NCBI RefSeq assembly: GCF_010820665.1
Contig: NZ_JAAIKC010000004.1
Coordinates: 62,001-126,000 of the forward strand
From: Paenibacillus sp. SYP-B3998
Lineage (GTDB): Bacteria; Bacillota; Bacilli; Paenibacillales; NBRC-103111
Reading direction: 5' to 3'
DNA length: 64,000 nt
Below, in pieces: positions 1 to 8,838 of this stretch. The notes under the pieces were generated by a model that ran no database searches, had not been told where the DNA came from, and saw only the letters and a program-made list of their open reading frames with translations. The number at the start of each line of letters is the position of its first letter. The stretch's first letter is position 1. The position numbers and the translations under genes are program-made.

Positions 1-1138
1 TTTCATCGGAAACTGCACGTACGCGTCTTGGTTGGTCAGGCCTTCCCAAAGACATACGAATGCCTTTTTCGATAAGCTCGATAGTTGGAATATCCCTCTG
101 TGTTGCGAAAGTAACGGCAACACCCTTTTGTCCAGCGCGACCCGTTCTTCCAATACGATGTATATAGCTTTCCGCATCTTGAGGCACATCATAATTAAAG
201 ATGTGTGTAACCCCTTCAACGTCCAAGCCGCGTGCCGCGATGTCGGTTGCGACCAAAAGCTCAATGCGACCGTCTCTGAATCGTTTCATGACTTGTTCCC
301 GTTTGGCCTGGGATAAATCGCCATGCAGCTCATCAGACATCAAACCAATCTCTTGCAGGGCTTCATTAAGCGCAATTGCTCTGGCTTTGGTGCGGCAAAA
401 AATCATCGCTAAGTAAGGTCTGTATTGTTTAATCGCTTCGATCAGTTGATCTTGCTTGGTACGATCCGTTGTTTGCACAAGGACTTGTTCAATTTCTGTT
501 AAGGTGACCTGTTTACTCTTGATTTGAATTTCTTTGGCTTCCTTCATATAAGCTTTGGATAAGCTGCGCACCTGCTCAGGCATGGTGGCTGAGAAGAGAA
601 GCGTTTGACGATATGGAGAGGTCTGGGCAATAATATCTTTCACTTCGTGCAAGAAACCCATGTGCAGCATTTGATCTGCTTCATCTAATACAAGTATCTT
701 CAACTTATAGAAGTTAATCGAGCCACGACGGAGATGATCAAGCAATCTCCCTGGTGTTCCTACTACTATATGTATGTTTCCTTGTAGCTTTCTAAGCTGT
801 CTCTCTACATCCTGGCCCCCATAGGCGGCCAAAACTTTTGCACCCGTTACAGGAGCAAGCTTTTGTAGTTCGCTGCTAATCTGTATAGCTAACTCTCGAG
901 TAGGTGTTAAAATCAATGCTTGCACATCAGAGCTCTCTACATCTATCGTTTCCAGCATTGGAAGTACGAAGGCAAGTGTTTTGCCGGTTCCTGTCTGCGC
1001 TTGTGCGATGACATCAGTGCCGGTTAATAGTACGGGGATTGCTTCCTTTTGAATCGGGGTCGGTTCAACGACTCCGTCAGCTTGTAATACTTGAACAAGA
1101 CGTTCTCTAATTCCTAATGAGGCAAATCCATTTGACAT
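1..1138 (-). CDS. DEAD-box ATP-dependent RNA helicase (3' end beyond window)
   Basis: RNA helicase that uses ATP to unwind short RNA duplexes in the cytoplasm (ribosome assembly, mRNA turnover, cold adaptation in this family). About 379 codons are visible from the ATG at 1138, and the frame is still open at base 1, so the C-terminal tail is missing. All family motifs can be read in order: Q motif PTPIQKEAIP, motif I AQTGTGKT, PTRELA, TPGR, DEAD, SAT, the IFCRT strand, ATDIAARGLDV and HRIGRTGRAG. The start is supported by a GGGAGC ribosome site about 12 nt upstream. It is close to the CshA/CshB group, but the subgroup-defining tail is not visible, so I give no symbol. The next gene is a separate unit on the same strand. 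Confidence 0.95.
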   Translation of the reverse strand, partial: MSNGFASLGIRERLVQVLQADGVVEPTPIQKEAIPVLLTGTDVIAQAQTGTGKTLAFVLPMLETIDVESSDVQALILTPTRELAIQISSELQKLAPVTGAKVLAAYGGQDVERQLRKLQGNIHIVVGTPGRLLDHLRRGSINFYKLKILVLDEADQMLHMGFLHEVKDIIAQTSPYRQTLLFSATMPEQVRSLSKAYMKEAKEIQIKSKQVTLTEIEQVLVQTTDRTKQDQLIEAIKQYRPYLAMIFCRTKARAIALNEALQEIGLMSDELHGDLSQAKREQVMKRFRDGRIELLVATDIAARGLDVEGVTHIFNYDVPQDAESYIHRIGRTGRAGQKGVAVTFATQRDIPTIELIEKGIRMSLGRPDQPRRVRAVSDE

Positions 1139-1303
1139 GGTAATTGGCCAGCTCCCTTTTTCCTACATATTAAAGACGATCCCCTCATTCTAACAGGAAT
1201 GTTCGCCAATTGAAAACAGGAGCTGACCGCAACCTGTACAATGATGTCCATTTATATAGAAGAAAGTCCATCACGAGAGAAGACAAAAGCTCTAGTTTTA
1301 ATG

Positions 1304-1984
1304 TTATGGCAGCACCTGTGCCGTGCCAAATACTCGTTCTACCGTCTGGTTAAAGTCGGTTAACAGCGGCATCAACGAATTACCTTTCCAACTTTGTTGG
1401 GCATAGCTATTCATTTTATTTAGAAAATCCCGGTTCGCCGAAATATAAACATCTAGAAGATTCGGCTGGAGGCTGCGAATTTTCTCTGCAATGGTCTGTT
1501 TGAATCGATGAGTCAACAAATCATGATGGACGGCTGTCTCATAATTGTTGTAACCTGTGTTCAAATCTTGTGAAGACATGGAATCGTTGGATGGGGCATG
1601 ATCATTGTAAAAGCCTTTGCTCGTTCCTTGATTATTCGTTTCCCTGGTCGTATTTTTGGTTCCTATTGCTGTGCTATCCATCATGAGAGCAACATAGGCG
1701 TATTGATCTGTGGTCATGACGATAGCGGTATTAACCCCATTTAGAGCGTTTAGTTGGTTAGAGAGGAACTGACTGTATGCAAGCTGCTTGTTGTTGTGAG
1801 AGACAGGGCCGGAGAATTGCTGTGTTTGGTAAGCTCTTTCTGAATCTGTCGAATTTTCTGATGGAGATCCAAAGTTGGTGTGATCGGGGCTTTTGCCATA
1901 TTGCCTTCCTTGCTCTGAGCAACCTATTAAGAGCAGCATGAGGAATATCAATCCATAAATCGGAAAACCTAACTTCCTGAGCAT
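1304..1984 (-). CDS. YhcN/YlaJ-family sporulation lipoprotein
   Basis: Predicted membrane-anchored lipoprotein of 226 residues, of the YhcN/YlaJ type found in spore-formers (inner spore membrane or germination-related; exact role unknown). Seen in the sequence: a hydrophobic N-terminus ending in a lipobox LLIGC; a central low-complexity S/T/N/Q-rich stretch; a C-terminal family region containing ALNGVNTAIVMTTDQYAYVA and a later VYISANRDFLNKM segment. The upstream in-frame ATG at 1993 is only 1 nt from the GGGAGGT ribosome site. The ATG at 1984 sits at a normal spacing of about 10 nt and was chosen. The gene is monocistronic and diverges from ctaC. Family assignment is from remembered motifs. 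Confidence 0.8.
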   Translation of the reverse strand: MLRKLGFPIYGLIFLMLLLIGCSEQGRQYGKSPDHTNFGSPSENSTDSERAYQTQQFSGPVSHNNKQLAYSQFLSNQLNALNGVNTAIVMTTDQYAYVALMMDSTAIGTKNTTRETNNQGTSKGFYNDHAPSNDSMSSQDLNTGYNNYETAVHHDLLTHRFKQTIAEKIRSLQPNLLDVYISANRDFLNKMNSYAQQSWKGNSLMPLLTDFNQTVERVFGTAQVLP

Positions 1985-2165
1985 GTCGAACATACCTCCC
2001 GATGACGTTGTAATGTCTATAGGATGGGATGTTTCCGGTCTTTTATTCGCTAGCTCAAATATACGCTTTTATGCATAAAGAGGTGGCTGTATGGAAATAA
2101 CCATGGAAGGAAAATATATGGCTAGAAAGCCCTTTAAGAACAATTTGTGAACTTCTCTACAGCGA

Positions 2166-2236
2166 TTGACAAAAAGTTTTCACGAATTTATAGTTAATAA
2201 AGTGAATTGACACGTGCATGGCCTTCGTGGTAAAAA
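2166..2236 (+). promoter_or_regulatory. Tandem sigma-A-type promoters of the caa3 operon
   Basis: A perfect -35 box TTGACA at 2166-2171 is followed after 17 nt by TATAGT at 2189-2194. A second TTGACA at 2207-2212 has a weaker TAAAAA 18 nt downstream (2231-2236). Either would give a short leader before the ctaC start at 2264. The roughly 270-base gap between the divergent lipoprotein and ctaC holds nothing else that I recognise. Confidence 0.6.
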
Positions 2237-2263
2237 TAATGTTTTAAAAGTGGGGTTGATACA

Positions 2264-3280
2264 ATGAGTCGATTGAAAAAGTTATGGCGCCTAATACCCC
2301 TTTTCGCGGTATTGACGTTCTTGCTAACCGGGTGTGGAGACCCGACCCTATCTGCTTTAAAGCCGAAAGGTCCAGTAGCAGATGAGCAGCTTTACTTAAT
2401 GAAATTGAGTCTCTTTATCATGATTTTTGTCGTAATTGTCGTATTTGCTATTTATGCGTATGTTCTAATTCGCTTTCGCAAACGCAAAGGTGATGAAAGC
2501 ATACCTAAGCAAGTCGAAGGGAACCACGTGCTTGAGATTATCTGGACAATCGTTCCGATTCTTCTTTTGCTGGTACTTGCGGTGCCAACTGTTTCGTATA
2601 CGTTTAAGCATTCAACGAATTACAATAAGAACAAGGATGCCGTTCATGTCAAAGTAACTGCTCATCAGTTCTGGTGGCAGTTTGAATATCCGGATTTAGG
2701 CATCGCTACAGCTCAGCAGCTGGTTGTACCTAAGGACAAAATTATTGCATTTGAGCTTGTATCGGCAGACGTCAGCCATGCGTTCTGGGTACCCTCTCTC
2801 GGCGGTAAAGTAGATACGAATCCAGGTATTACGAATACCCTTTACTTAGAAGCAAGCGAAATTGCTACCTTCCAAGGAAGATGTACGGAGCTATGCGGAG
2901 CTTCACATGCTTTGATGAATTTCACGGTAGAATCCAAGAGTGAAGCTGACTTCAATGCTTGGGTAACTAAAATGAAAACGCCAGTTTCTGTGCCGGCAAC
3001 TGCACAAAAAGGCGAGGAGCTTTTCAAAGAAAATTGCATGACTTGTCACGCCGTGAACGCGAACGGTCCTGGTGTTGCTCCGAACCTGAAAGGTTTCGCA
3101 GATCGCGATACGCTTGCTGGTGTTCTGGAACACACTCCTGAGAAAATGGATTTGTGGATACGTAATCCGCAAGAACAAAAACCGGGTAACAAGATGCCAG
3201 CCTTCGGTAAAGAAGCAGGCGGTAAACTTGATGATACCCAAATCAAAGATATTGTTCAATACTTACAGACTTTGAAATAA
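2264..3280 (+). CDS. ctaC: Cytochrome c oxidase subunit II with fused cytochrome c (caa3 type)
   Basis: Subunit II of a caa3-type terminal oxidase. It takes electrons through its own cytochrome c domain and the binuclear CuA centre and passes them to subunit I at the cell membrane. Of 338 residues, 1-24 form a lipoprotein signal (lipobox LLTGC), followed by two membrane helices (about 45-70 and 87-110). A cupredoxin domain contains the CuA ligands in VSHAFW and GRCTELCGASHALM. The C-terminal cytochrome c domain (about 245-338) has the heme site CMTCH and a Met ligand in NKMPAFG. The length fits the Bacillus caa3 subunit and is longer than plain aa3 subunit II. First gene of ctaCDEF; an AGTGGGG ribosome site precedes the ATG. 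Confidence 0.97.
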   Translation: MSRLKKLWRLIPLFAVLTFLLTGCGDPTLSALKPKGPVADEQLYLMKLSLFIMIFVVIVVFAIYAYVLIRFRKRKGDESIPKQVEGNHVLEIIWTIVPILLLLVLAVPTVSYTFKHSTNYNKNKDAVHVKVTAHQFWWQFEYPDLGIATAQQLVVPKDKIIAFELVSADVSHAFWVPSLGGKVDTNPGITNTLYLEASEIATFQGRCTELCGASHALMNFTVESKSEADFNAWVTKMKTPVSVPATAQKGEELFKENCMTCHAVNANGPGVAPNLKGFADRDTLAGVLEHTPEKMDLWIRNPQEQKPGNKMPAFGKEAGGKLDDTQIKDIVQYLQTLK

Positions 3281-3308
3281 ACTTCTCAGGATAAAGGAGG
3301 TAAATACG

Positions 3309-5177
3309 TTGGCTCACACTCATGCAGTTAAAAAATACAGCGGTCTGATGGATTGGCTTACAACGGTCGATCATAAGAAAATCGGTATCCTGTATTTGAT
3401 AGCGGGCGGCTTTTTCTTCCTCGTCGGAGGGCTTGAAGCCATTCTGATTCGGATTCAGCTCGCGTATCCCGATGCTCATATTTTTGTCGGGGATACATTT
3501 AATCAATTAACAACGATGCACGGTACGACGATGATCTTTTTTGCAGCGATGCCGATCATTTTTGCCTTTATGAATGCTATTGTACCCTTACAGATAGGGG
3601 CAAGGGACGTTGCTTTCCCTTTTGTGAACTCACTAGGTTTCTGGTTGTTCTTCTTAGGCGGCGTGCTTATGAATACAAGTTGGTTCTTGGGCGGAGCACC
3701 TGATGCTGGTTGGACGGGGTACGCTCCGTTATCTTCCAATACGGATACAGGTTGGGGAACTACAATAGAGGGTAATTTACAAGGGACTGATTTCTATGTC
3801 TTGGGTTTACAGATTGCCGGTATTGGAACTCTTATCGGGGGAATTAACTTCCTAGTGACGATCATTAATATGCGTGCGCCTGGTATGACTTACATGCGCT
3901 TGCCGATGTTCACTTGGACTGCATTCATTACTTCTGGTTTGATTATCCTTTCGTTTCCTGCAATTACAGTAGCGCTTGTAGAACTTATGTTTGACCGTAT
4001 TTTCGGAGGCGCATTCTTCGATGCCGCAAGAGGCGGTAACAACGTGTTATGGGAGCATCTATTCTGGATATTTGGGCATCCCGAAGTATATATTCTGATT
4101 CTTCCTGCATTCGGTATTATTTCTGAGATTGTTTCTACCTTTTCGAAGAAACGTCTTTTCGGATACAGCTCCATGGTGTTCGCTTCCGTGTTAATCGGTT
4201 TCCTAGGTTTCATGGTTTGGGTCCACCATATGTTTACAGCAGGCTTAGGTCCAGTAGCGAACTCGATCTTCTCGATTGCTACAATGGCGATTGCGGTTCC
4301 TACAGGCGTTAAAATCTTTAACTGGTTGTTCACGCTTTGGGGCGGTCAAATCCGTTTCACAACAGCTAACATTTTTGCTACTGCTTTCATCCCTACATTC
4401 GTTATGGGTGGAACTACCGGGGTTATGCTAGCGATTCCTGCGGCAGACTTTCAGTATCATGATACGTATTTCGTAGTAGCTCATTTCCATTACGTTATTG
4501 TTGGTGGTTTGGTGTTAGGCTTATTCGCAGGCCTTTACTACTGGTGGCCAAAAATGTTTGGTCGCATGTTGAATGAAGCTTTAGGTAAAATTCACTTCTG
4601 GTTTTTCTTCATTGGTTTCCATTTGACATTCTTTCCACAGCATTTCTTGGGATTGATGGGTATGCCTCGTCGCGTATTTACGTACCAACCAGGTCATGAT
4701 CTAGAAACAGGGAACTTAATTAGTACAGCGGGTGCCTTCCTAATGGGTATCGGTACACTTGTGTTCTTAATCAACATCATTGCAACATCGAGAAAACCAC
4801 AGACAGCTTTAGCAGATCCATGGGATGGACGCTCGTTGGAGTGGACGATTCCTTCACCTGCACCAGAGTATAACTTTAAACAAATTCCGCTTGTTCGCGG
4901 CTTAGATGCTCTTTGGAAAGAAAAAACGGCAGGTAATAAGGAAATGATTCCTGCTGAGCCAATCGGTTCAATTCATATGCCATCTGGCTCGATTCTGCCG
5001 CTTGTTATGTCGCTTGGTCTGTTTATTGCAGGTTTCGGCTTCATGTACAAAAATTATTATGTAGCTGCTGCCGGTATCGTAATTACATTCATTGCAATGT
5101 TCTTACGTTCCGTTTATGACGATCATGGATGGCATATCGAACCTGAAGAACTTGAAGACAAGGGGGCAAAGGCATGA
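3309..5177 (+). CDS. ctaD: Cytochrome c oxidase subunit I
   Basis: Catalytic heme-copper subunit that reduces O2 to water and pumps protons in the cytoplasmic membrane. The 622-residue protein has at least 12 membrane segments. Heme a and CuB ligand regions are readable: MHGTTMIFF, HLFWIFGHPEVYILIL with the cross-linked His-Tyr pair, the HH pair in WVHHMF, and HFHYVIVGG. The length is typical of the Bacillus/caa3 type with extra C-terminal helices. Translation begins at TTG (3309), supported by AAAGGAGGTAAA ending 5 nt upstream; no competing ATG fits. Its last codons overlap ctaE by ATGA, implying translational coupling. Confidence 0.98.
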   Translation: MAHTHAVKKYSGLMDWLTTVDHKKIGILYLIAGGFFFLVGGLEAILIRIQLAYPDAHIFVGDTFNQLTTMHGTTMIFFAAMPIIFAFMNAIVPLQIGARDVAFPFVNSLGFWLFFLGGVLMNTSWFLGGAPDAGWTGYAPLSSNTDTGWGTTIEGNLQGTDFYVLGLQIAGIGTLIGGINFLVTIINMRAPGMTYMRLPMFTWTAFITSGLIILSFPAITVALVELMFDRIFGGAFFDAARGGNNVLWEHLFWIFGHPEVYILILPAFGIISEIVSTFSKKRLFGYSSMVFASVLIGFLGFMVWVHHMFTAGLGPVANSIFSIATMAIAVPTGVKIFNWLFTLWGGQIRFTTANIFATAFIPTFVMGGTTGVMLAIPAADFQYHDTYFVVAHFHYVIVGGLVLGLFAGLYYWWPKMFGRMLNEALGKIHFWFFFIGFHLTFFPQHFLGLMGMPRRVFTYQPGHDLETGNLISTAGAFLMGIGTLVFLINIIATSRKPQTALADPWDGRSLEWTIPSPAPEYNFKQIPLVRGLDALWKEKTAGNKEMIPAEPIGSIHMPSGSILPLVMSLGLFIAGFGFMYKNYYVAAAGIVITFIAMFLRSVYDDHGWHIEPEELEDKGAKA

Positions 5178-5788
5178 GTACTCATCATACGGGCGCACTG
5201 CCTGCACATCCGGAAACGGCAACCCTTGAAGGGAAAAATAAGGTTCTTGGCTTCTGGCTTTTCCTGGGTGCTGAGGTGGTATTGTTCGGTTGTTTATTCG
5301 CAACCTACATTGCACTTCGGAATTCAGTTGCTGATGGTCCGACTGCACAAGAATTGTTCAATCTTAAAACAGTTGGTTGGTCTACGTTTATCCTCTTAAC
5401 TAGTAGCTTGACGAGTGTATTCGCGATTATCGCGATGCACAGACAAAAGCTTGGTCAATTGTTAGGATGGCTTGCAGTAACTGTGTTGTTTGGTTTAACG
5501 TTCTTAGGTTTAGAAATTTATGAGTTTGTTGAGTATGTGCATGAAGGGCATAAGTTTGTAACGAGTGCTTTTGCAACTTCATTTTATACCCTTGTTGGTT
5601 TCCACGGTGCTCACGTTGCATTCGGGATATGTTGGATTACATTGTTGATTTTACAAGGACTCAAAAAAGGTCTTACAGTTGTTACGGCACCTAAGTTCTA
5701 CGTAGCTGCTCTATATTGGCACTTTATTGACTTAGTCTGGGTATTTATCTTCACGGTCGTCTATCTGATGGGGAAGGTGGGTCACTAA
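5174..5788 (+). CDS. ctaE: Cytochrome c oxidase subunit III
   Basis: Structural membrane subunit of the caa3 oxidase, 204 residues with five predicted helices. Family hallmarks seen: FWLFLGAEVVLFG near the N-terminus, FLGLEIYEF in the middle, FHGAHVAFG, and the terminal YWHFIDLVWVFIFTVVYL helix. The start codon overlaps the ctaD stop (ATGA), and the gene ends 1 nt before ctaF. It lacks the two N-terminal helices of mitochondrial subunit III, as usual for the Bacillus form. Confidence 0.96.
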   Translation: MSTHHTGALPAHPETATLEGKNKVLGFWLFLGAEVVLFGCLFATYIALRNSVADGPTAQELFNLKTVGWSTFILLTSSLTSVFAIIAMHRQKLGQLLGWLAVTVLFGLTFLGLEIYEFVEYVHEGHKFVTSAFATSFYTLVGFHGAHVAFGICWITLLILQGLKKGLTVVTAPKFYVAALYWHFIDLVWVFIFTVVYLMGKVGH

Positions 5789-5789
5789 G

Positions 5790-6107
5790 ATGAGCAGTCA
5801 TTCTCACGAAGCTTCCACTCCTAGCAAAAGACATAAGCAAGAACCGACGCTGAATCACTATTTGTCTTACATTATCTCGATCCTTCTCACAATGCTGGCA
5901 TTTGCTGTTGTGTTGTATGGGGATTTGGATCGATCCTTTATCTTAATTTTCATCGTTACCCTCGGTATTGTGCAAGCAGTGATTCAACTACTGTTCTGGA
6001 TGCATGCCAAAGAAAGAGGACATTTATTCCCGCTTATATTCCTAGCGGGAGGAGCCTTTATTGCGGTAACAGGAGTAATCGCGGCTGTATACTGGATGTG
6101 GTGGTAA
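5790..6107 (+). CDS. ctaF: Cytochrome c oxidase subunit IV (CtaF type)
   Basis: Small accessory membrane subunit (105 residues) of the bacterial caa3/bo3 subunit IV family. It has a polar His/Lys-rich N-terminus, then three helices beginning near residues 27, 47 and 81. It follows ctaE directly, with the GGGGAAGGTGGG ribosome site lying inside the ctaE 3' end. It stabilises subunit I/III assembly in related oxidases. A strong hairpin and T-run follow within 10 nt, so this is the end of the main structural unit. Confidence 0.93.
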   Translation: MSSHSHEASTPSKRHKQEPTLNHYLSYIISILLTMLAFAVVLYGDLDRSFILIFIVTLGIVQAVIQLLFWMHAKERGHLFPLIFLAGGAFIAVTGVIAAVYWMWW

Positions 6108-6114
6108 GTAAGCA

Positions 6115-6157
6115 GGAAGAGGCAACTTTGTCTAGACAAAGTGCCTCCTCTTTTTTT
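6115..6157 (+). terminator. Rho-independent terminator between ctaF and ctaG
   Basis: A long stem pairs GAGGCAACTTTGTC with GACAAAGTGCCTC (one bulged A, tiny loop) and is followed by TTTTTTT. It separates the four structural genes from ctaG, so ctaG is either read by partial readthrough or has its own start. Confidence 0.85.
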
Positions 6158-6193
6158 AGTTGATAGGAAATTGAAAGGAGATAGACAACAGCT

Positions 6194-7051
6194 ATGAACC
6201 AAATTGGTGGATTTTTTGATCTGTGGAGTCCTGTTTTATTATTGGTGGTTATTGTTATCGGTTATGTGTACAATCGCTTCATCACTAAAGCGAATGGGAT
6301 ATTTGCAGATGTAGAGCCGGTTTCGGTTAAGCAGAAATTGTCTTTCTACACAGGACTTGCCTTGTTTTATATTGGACAAGGAAGCCCCATTAATTATCTC
6401 GGACATCACTATTTGTTCAGCATGCACATGCTGCAACAAACTATGTTATATTTAATTGTACCCATTTTCATTTGGCTTGGTACACCAGGATGGATGTTCC
6501 GTCCTTTAATGAAAAATCGCGTGTTCCGGGTAGCATTTACATTTTTCACGCGACCGTTAATTGCTTTGTTTTTATTTAATATGCTTTTTTCTATCTATCA
6601 CATGCCTTTAGTTATGGATGGTTTAATGCGGAATGAATGGCTGCAGCTGATTTACCACATTGCACTTTTTGTTACTGCTTTTACGATGTGGTTTCCTGTG
6701 TTTACGCCACTACCTGAGCTCAATCGTCTAAATGATCTGAAGAAACTTGGTTATATTTTCGGAAATGGCATTTTGCTTACGCCAGCGTGTGCACTTATTA
6801 TTTTTGCAGATACAATCATTTATGATATGTACAAGAACGTAACGATACCCTTCGCTCACATGTCGCCACTTGACGATCAACAGCTTGGCGGTGTTATTAT
6901 GAAAATGATACAAGAAGTTGTCTATGGAGCTGTGCTTGCTTACATATTCTTTAGATGGTACCGTAGAGAGCGTAAAGAGGATGAATATGCGGACAGCTTT
7001 GAAGCTCAGGAGAGCTTGAACCACCAAGGCGGCAGCTGGAATCGCGCCTAA
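6194..7051 (+). CDS. ctaG: Cytochrome caa3 oxidase assembly factor CtaG
   Basis: Integral membrane assembly factor (285 residues, about seven helices) of the CtaG/caa3_CtaG family. It is needed for active caa3 oxidase in Bacillus, presumably in copper delivery. It is unrelated to the mitochondrial Cox11-type CtaG. The sequence has the conserved His-containing segments YLGHHYLFSMHMLQQTMLYL, YHMPLVMDGLM and FAHMSPLDDQQLGGVIMK. RBS GAAAGGAGAT precedes the ATG by 9 nt. A DUF420 gene follows after 17 nt. Confidence 0.95.
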   Translation: MNQIGGFFDLWSPVLLLVVIVIGYVYNRFITKANGIFADVEPVSVKQKLSFYTGLALFYIGQGSPINYLGHHYLFSMHMLQQTMLYLIVPIFIWLGTPGWMFRPLMKNRVFRVAFTFFTRPLIALFLFNMLFSIYHMPLVMDGLMRNEWLQLIYHIALFVTAFTMWFPVFTPLPELNRLNDLKKLGYIFGNGILLTPACALIIFADTIIYDMYKNVTIPFAHMSPLDDQQLGGVIMKMIQEVVYGAVLAYIFFRWYRRERKEDEYADSFEAQESLNHQGGSWNRA

Positions 7052-7068
7052 AGAAAGGATTTTGGAAG

Positions 7069-7524
7069 ATGCACATTTTGCCAACTATTTCTACGATGTT
7101 TATCGTGATTAGTGCGATATTTGTCGGCTTCGGATGGTATCATATTGTCAAAGGGCACCGTGAAACGCATCAGAAATTGATGGTTTTCGGAGCGATCTTT
7201 GCACTCGCTTTCTTCATTATTTATATGTCTCGAACGTTATTCGAGGGGAATACGGCTTTTGGCGGGCCGGAAAGCTTAAAGCTCCCGTACCATTTGTTCT
7301 TGTTTTTCCATATCACACTTGCGACAATTGGTGGCGTTTTGGGACTCGTTACTCTCTGGTTGGCTTACAAGAAGAAGTTCTTTAAGCACAAGAAGATTGG
7401 ACGAGTAGCGGCAATTGTATGGCTAATTACAGCACCTACGGGCGTTGTCGTGTATGTCATGCTCTATCTCCTTTTCCCAGGTGGAACAACGAAGCCTGTG
7501 TTAGATGCAATTTTCGGCTTATAA
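7069..7524 (+). CDS. DUF420 membrane protein (YozB/CtaM-like), oxidase maturation
   Basis: Four-helix membrane protein of 151 residues of the DUF420 family, which includes B. subtilis YozB and S. aureus CtaM; the latter is reported to be needed for aa3-type oxidase activity. It has conserved His residues in GWYHIVKGHRETHQKLM and LFFHITLATIGG, followed by HKKIGRVAAIVWLITAPTGV. It lies 17 nt behind ctaG and before a terminator, so it probably belongs to the oxidase maturation unit. Function in this organism is inferred from position and family. Confidence 0.88.
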   Translation: MHILPTISTMFIVISAIFVGFGWYHIVKGHRETHQKLMVFGAIFALAFFIIYMSRTLFEGNTAFGGPESLKLPYHLFLFFHITLATIGGVLGLVTLWLAYKKKFFKHKKIGRVAAIVWLITAPTGVVVYVMLYLLFPGGTTKPVLDAIFGL

Positions 7525-7545
7525 TAAAATAGGCGTTAAAAAGGT

Positions 7546-7598
7546 AAAACTGTTAAGCGGGATAATCCGTTTAAAGGTTTTGCTTTTTTTTATTTTTC
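7546..7598 (+). terminator. Terminator at the end of the caa3 region
   Basis: AAAAC..TTAAGCGG pairs with CCGTTTAA..GTTTT around a GATAAT loop (one G-U pair, small internal loop). The run GCTTTTTTTTATTTTT follows at once. Confidence 0.75.
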
Positions 7599-7599
7599 C

Positions 7600-7656
7600 T
7601 TGATTTTACAAATGAATTTGGTATATACTGTGTATATCAATATATACAGTATATAC
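7600..7656 (+). promoter_or_regulatory. Promoter covered by a GntR/YtrA-type palindromic operator
   Basis: A -35-like TTGATT (7600-7605) is followed by TATACT at 7624-7629. The palindrome GTATATACTGTGTATA (7621-7636) mirrors TATATACAGTATATAC (7641-7656) with one mismatch and a 4-nt centre. It covers the -10 box and the expected start point. Because a YtrA-type GntR repressor is the second gene of the unit, autorepression from this site is the natural reading. Confidence 0.75.
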
Positions 7657-7669
7657 AGTGGGGTGTGAA

Positions 7670-8419
7670 ATGATAAGTAAAAAGGTGCTGCTAGATGCTT
7701 GGTGGCTTACGCGTAAAGATTTTGGAAACAATCGGCTGATGCTGATATGGAATATCCTATTTAATTTATATGTCGTATTCACCTTATTATCGATGACAAG
7801 TATGGGGCAACGTTCGGACCTTTCTTATAACGTAACTATTTTTAATGATGTGTCTTTGAATTTTTTTGTTATGGGCATTGTGCCAATTTGGGGATTTCCA
7901 CTATCCAAAGCTTTTCTCAACTATAAGAAAACGGACGTGTACACGAAACGAATTGCCTATTTGAAAACAATGCCGATTTCGAATCAAGTCATCATTTGTA
8001 GTCGGTTTTTACAAATTATTATTATGGTATTCGCAATGGCAATTGTGGTCTTCGTTCCATATTTCAGCATCCTTAGTCATATAGGACAAATGCCGTTAAA
8101 TTTGCTGGAATGCTTGTTTTATGCATTTGTATGGATTGGCTACTCGTTGACGGTGGGCTGCTTGTACATCTGTTGGGAATTGGGTGTGAAAGGTAAGACC
8201 TATTTCATTAGATGTTTGTTGATGATGCCGTTTATCGTTCTTGGAGCTTTTTTGTTGTGGTGGCTTTTTGGTCAATCGGTATGGATAGGAATGATGGAGT
8301 GGGTGCAGCAATTCCAAGTACTGCTTCCGATTGTTTCGCTTGCGTTAGGAACGTTGGCGATTATAGCAAGTGCTGTTTGGTTAAATAAAAGATTTGCGCA
8401 ACGTGATCTGCATGGATAA
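7670..8419 (+). CDS. ABC-2-like membrane protein of a YtrA-type operon
   Basis: Integral membrane protein of 249 residues with about six hydrophobic segments and no recognised enzyme motif. It has the size and profile of a permease subunit for an ABC exporter. The GTG at 7658 lies inside the operator, so I prefer the ATG at 7670, which has GGGGTG 5 nt upstream. The stop overlaps the start of the GntR gene, and the ATPase that follows is the likely partner. In B. subtilis YtrA-type operons, membrane subunits of this size pair with YtrB/YtrE-like ATPases. The transported substrate is not evident; cell-wall-acting antibiotics are a frequent signal in this family. Confidence 0.75.
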   Translation: MISKKVLLDAWWLTRKDFGNNRLMLIWNILFNLYVVFTLLSMTSMGQRSDLSYNVTIFNDVSLNFFVMGIVPIWGFPLSKAFLNYKKTDVYTKRIAYLKTMPISNQVIICSRFLQIIIMVFAMAIVVFVPYFSILSHIGQMPLNLLECLFYAFVWIGYSLTVGCLYICWELGVKGKTYFIRCLLMMPFIVLGAFLLWWLFGQSVWIGMMEWVQQFQVLLPIVSLALGTLAIIASAVWLNKRFAQRDLHG

Positions 8420-8822
8420 GTCGTTGAAAATTCCAATTCAAGTATCCGTAGATCGTGCGGAACCCATTTATCATCAAATTGAGGTGCAGTTAAGAGCACT
8501 AATTTTGAGCGGTCAGCTTGCTGAGGGCACACAATTGCCTTCAATCCGTGAATTCGCTTCAGATCTTTCGTGTAGTGTAATCACGATCCGAAGAGTTTAT
8601 CAGGATCTTGAGAATGAAGGTATACTGCGTACGCGACAAGGTACGGGCTCATTCGTGGCGCAGGTTGGAGAAACGGTTCGCGAGCAATATCGCAAAGAGG
8701 CTGTTATCGAAGCAATGCGAGGAGCTGTACGTACAGGATTCGGAGTGAATTGTACAGTCGAGGAACTTCACATTCTTTTTGAGAAAGCAATCGAACAAGT
8801 CAGCATGGAAAAGAAAGAGTAG
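8412..8822 (+). CDS. GntR-family (YtrA-type) transcriptional repressor
   Basis: Short GntR regulator of 136 residues. An N-terminal winged helix-turn-helix (about 10-80) contains PIYHQIEVQLRALILSG, LPSIREFASDLSCSVITIRR and the wing segment ILRTRQGTGSFVA. The short C-terminal helical tail is the YtrA subfamily form, without a metabolite-binding FadR/HutC domain. ATG 8412 was chosen; the longer reading from 8394 lies entirely inside the upstream gene. It probably binds the palindrome at 7621-7656 and controls all five genes of the unit. Confidence 0.9.
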   Translation: MDKSLKIPIQVSVDRAEPIYHQIEVQLRALILSGQLAEGTQLPSIREFASDLSCSVITIRRVYQDLENEGILRTRQGTGSFVAQVGETVREQYRKEAVIEAMRGAVRTGFGVNCTVEELHILFEKAIEQVSMEKKE

Positions 8823-8838
8823 AAGGGAGGACGTTGTT

